Assembly: GCF_000021965.1 (NCBI RefSeq)
Contig: NC_011832.1
Coordinates: 2,858,918 to 2,922,917, forward strand
DNA length: 64,000 nucleotides
DNA from: Methanosphaerula palustris E1-9c
GTDB taxonomy: Archaea > Halobacteriota > Methanomicrobia > Methanomicrobiales > Methanospirillaceae
Reading direction: 5' to 3'
Position numbers and translations under genes: made by a program. Each line of letters starts with the position of its first letter. The stretch's first letter is position 1. Positions 63,235-64,000 of the stretch are shown piece after piece. The notes under the pieces were generated by a model. It was not told the DNA's origin. It made no database searches and worked only from the letters and a program-made list of their open reading frames with translations.

Positions 63235-63723
63235 TTAGCGCGTCGCGTGAGTGACGATGTGTCGAATCTGCGGGATGATCAGTTCAGAGGTCGCCAGCGT
63301 GACTGCTCCGTTCGATCCTGGAATACAGAAGATTGCTTTTCCGGAGGTGACCCCGGCTACAGCACGGGAGAGGATCGCAGCAGTCCCAACCTGCTCAAGA
63401 CTGAGCTGCCGGAAGATCTCTCCAAATCCATCCATCCTTTTCTCAAGCAGCGGGGTGATCGCTTCGATGGTGCAGTCATCATGGGTGAGCCCTGTACCCC
63501 CATTGAAGATGATACAGTTGGCTTTTTTAAGAGCAGTGAAAAACTCCTCCCTGATCTGGGGGATCTGGTCAGGGATCACCACATAATAGGAGATTCTGAT
63601 CCCTGCACCTGTCAGAAGATCCCTGATTAGAGCACCACTGGAGTCTGATATACTGTCTCGAGTAGTTGACACCGTGATCACCGCTGCTTCGATCATCACC
63701 TCTTTGATATGTTCAGAATCCAT
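63235..63723 (-). CDS. moaB: MoaB/Mog molybdopterin adenylyltransferase-like protein
   Basis: 162 residues with the molybdopterin-binding fold: ITVSTTRDSISDSSGALIRD near the start, FNGGTGLTHDDCTIEAITPL (the GGTG motif) near 75 and the C-terminal FCIPGSNGAVTLATSELIIP. It activates molybdopterin for molybdenum or tungsten insertion, for example in formylmethanofuran dehydrogenase and formate dehydrogenase. It converges on cgi121, whose stop is adjacent. Confidence 0.9.
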   Translation of the reverse strand: MDSEHIKEVMIEAAVITVSTTRDSISDSSGALIRDLLTGAGIRISYYVVIPDQIPQIREEFFTALKKANCIIFNGGTGLTHDDCTIEAITPLLEKRMDGFGEIFRQLSLEQVGTAAILSRAVAGVTSGKAIFCIPGSNGAVTLATSELIIPQIRHIVTHATR

Positions 63724-63754
63724 CCTCTAACTCTCGTAACTGGAGGATATTAAA

Positions 63755-63762
63755 TTTTTTTT
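63755..63762 (+). other. T8 tract in AT-rich spacer upstream of moaB
   Basis: Eight T residues begin the AT-rich non-coding stretch that runs to the window end. On the plus strand it could terminate transcription; it may equally be part of an easily melted region near an origin. Confidence 0.35.
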
Positions 63763-63878
63763 CTTGATCTCTCTCCATGAGAAATAGTTAAAGTCCAATT
63801 AAGGGTTTCTTTTTACTCTTCATTCTGAAATCAGATAAACGCATCAAAAATTGGACGATTTTTCATGGAAAGGGACCC

Positions 63879-63899
63879 ACCCCTTTATTTCCACTGGAA
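63879..63899 (-). promoter_or_regulatory. Origin recognition box (ORB)-like sequence
   Basis: The minus-strand reading is TTCCAGTGGAAATAAAGGGG followed by T. It matches the archaeal ORB pattern (TTCCAGTGGAAAC core plus downstream G-rich block) bound by Orc1/Cdc6 proteins. Both the core and the GGGGT extension are present with standard spacing. Confidence 0.7.
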
Positions 63900-64000
63900 G
63901 TTTGTTCTCCTTCGATGACCCTTCTGGAAGTGAAGCATGATCACCTTCTATAACAATACAGATTGTTCCAGGTGATATGATGTGGTTATAAGGTTATTAT

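Larger units (their letters stand above)
63724..64000. other. AT-rich non-coding region, candidate edge of a replication origin
   Basis: 277 bases with no open frame of note. It contains the T8 tract, AAAAATTGGACGATTTTT (an interrupted inverted repeat at about 63846-63863) and the ORB at 63879-63899. The region beyond base 64000, where an orc1/cdc6 gene would be expected, is not visible. Confidence 0.5.

Overview
The window is archaeal, from a hydrogenotrophic methanogen of the order Methanomicrobiales; Methanosphaerula or a close relative is my best guess from memory of gene content, not a search result. Support: coenzyme M synthesis by the cysteate synthase route, F420-dependent NADP reductase, a C/D-box RNP pair (Nop5 and fibrillarin), Cbf5, NreA, Hel308, type II GAPDH, KEOPS subunit Cgi121, archaeal Rio1 and Dim2-like KH proteins, and archaeal promoter elements.

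Layout. 0-4.8 kb: a DNA methylase and a very long HEAT-repeat protein. 4.8-11.2 kb: a tightly overlapping six-gene operon, on the minus strand, for coenzyme M synthesis plus an unexplained ATPase, GTPase and Fe-S module, read away from a divergent regulator. 11.2-15.8 kb: a frameshifted SemiSWEET gene, a TIM-barrel protein, DUF1614, Nop5/fibrillarin and a TctA-like permease. 15.9-25.4 kb: an accessory stretch of secreted proteins and decaying genes. It holds an NHL-repeat gene with two amber codons, two C1A peptidases with dockerin-like tails (one dead), a Fic relic and tRNA-Ser, with hemD-cbf5 between. 25.4-32.9 kb: a PAS response regulator, an MFS transporter, indolepyruvate oxidoreductase, tRNA-Ile and a tRNA methylthiotransferase.

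33.0-45.8 kb is an island bounded by two directly repeated, dead IS481-like copies. Each copy lacks its own target duplication, but the two outer flanks carry the same 14-bp sequence, so the whole 12.8 kb behaves as one insertion between the divergent genes for the methylthiotransferase and NadX. Its intact cargo includes a PAS sensor, NADPH:F420 reductase, an NADP-type secondary alcohol dehydrogenase and an acetate-transporter-like protein. These would let a CO2-reducing methanogen draw electrons from alcohols. The rest of the island is MITEs, a TnpB relic, an IS fragment and a broken surface protein.

45.8-63.7 kb is core genome: nadX-nadC, NreA, DNA ligase, two ammonium transporters with GlnK and an NrpR-type operator, a TudS-like/deoxyribosyltransferase fusion, Tsr3, GAPDH, TyrRS, Rio1, KH protein, Hel308, Cgi121 and MoaB. 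The last 250 bases are AT-rich and carry a near-perfect archaeal origin recognition box, with a second mini-ORB 3.4 kb upstream, so a replication origin probably lies at or just past the window's right edge.
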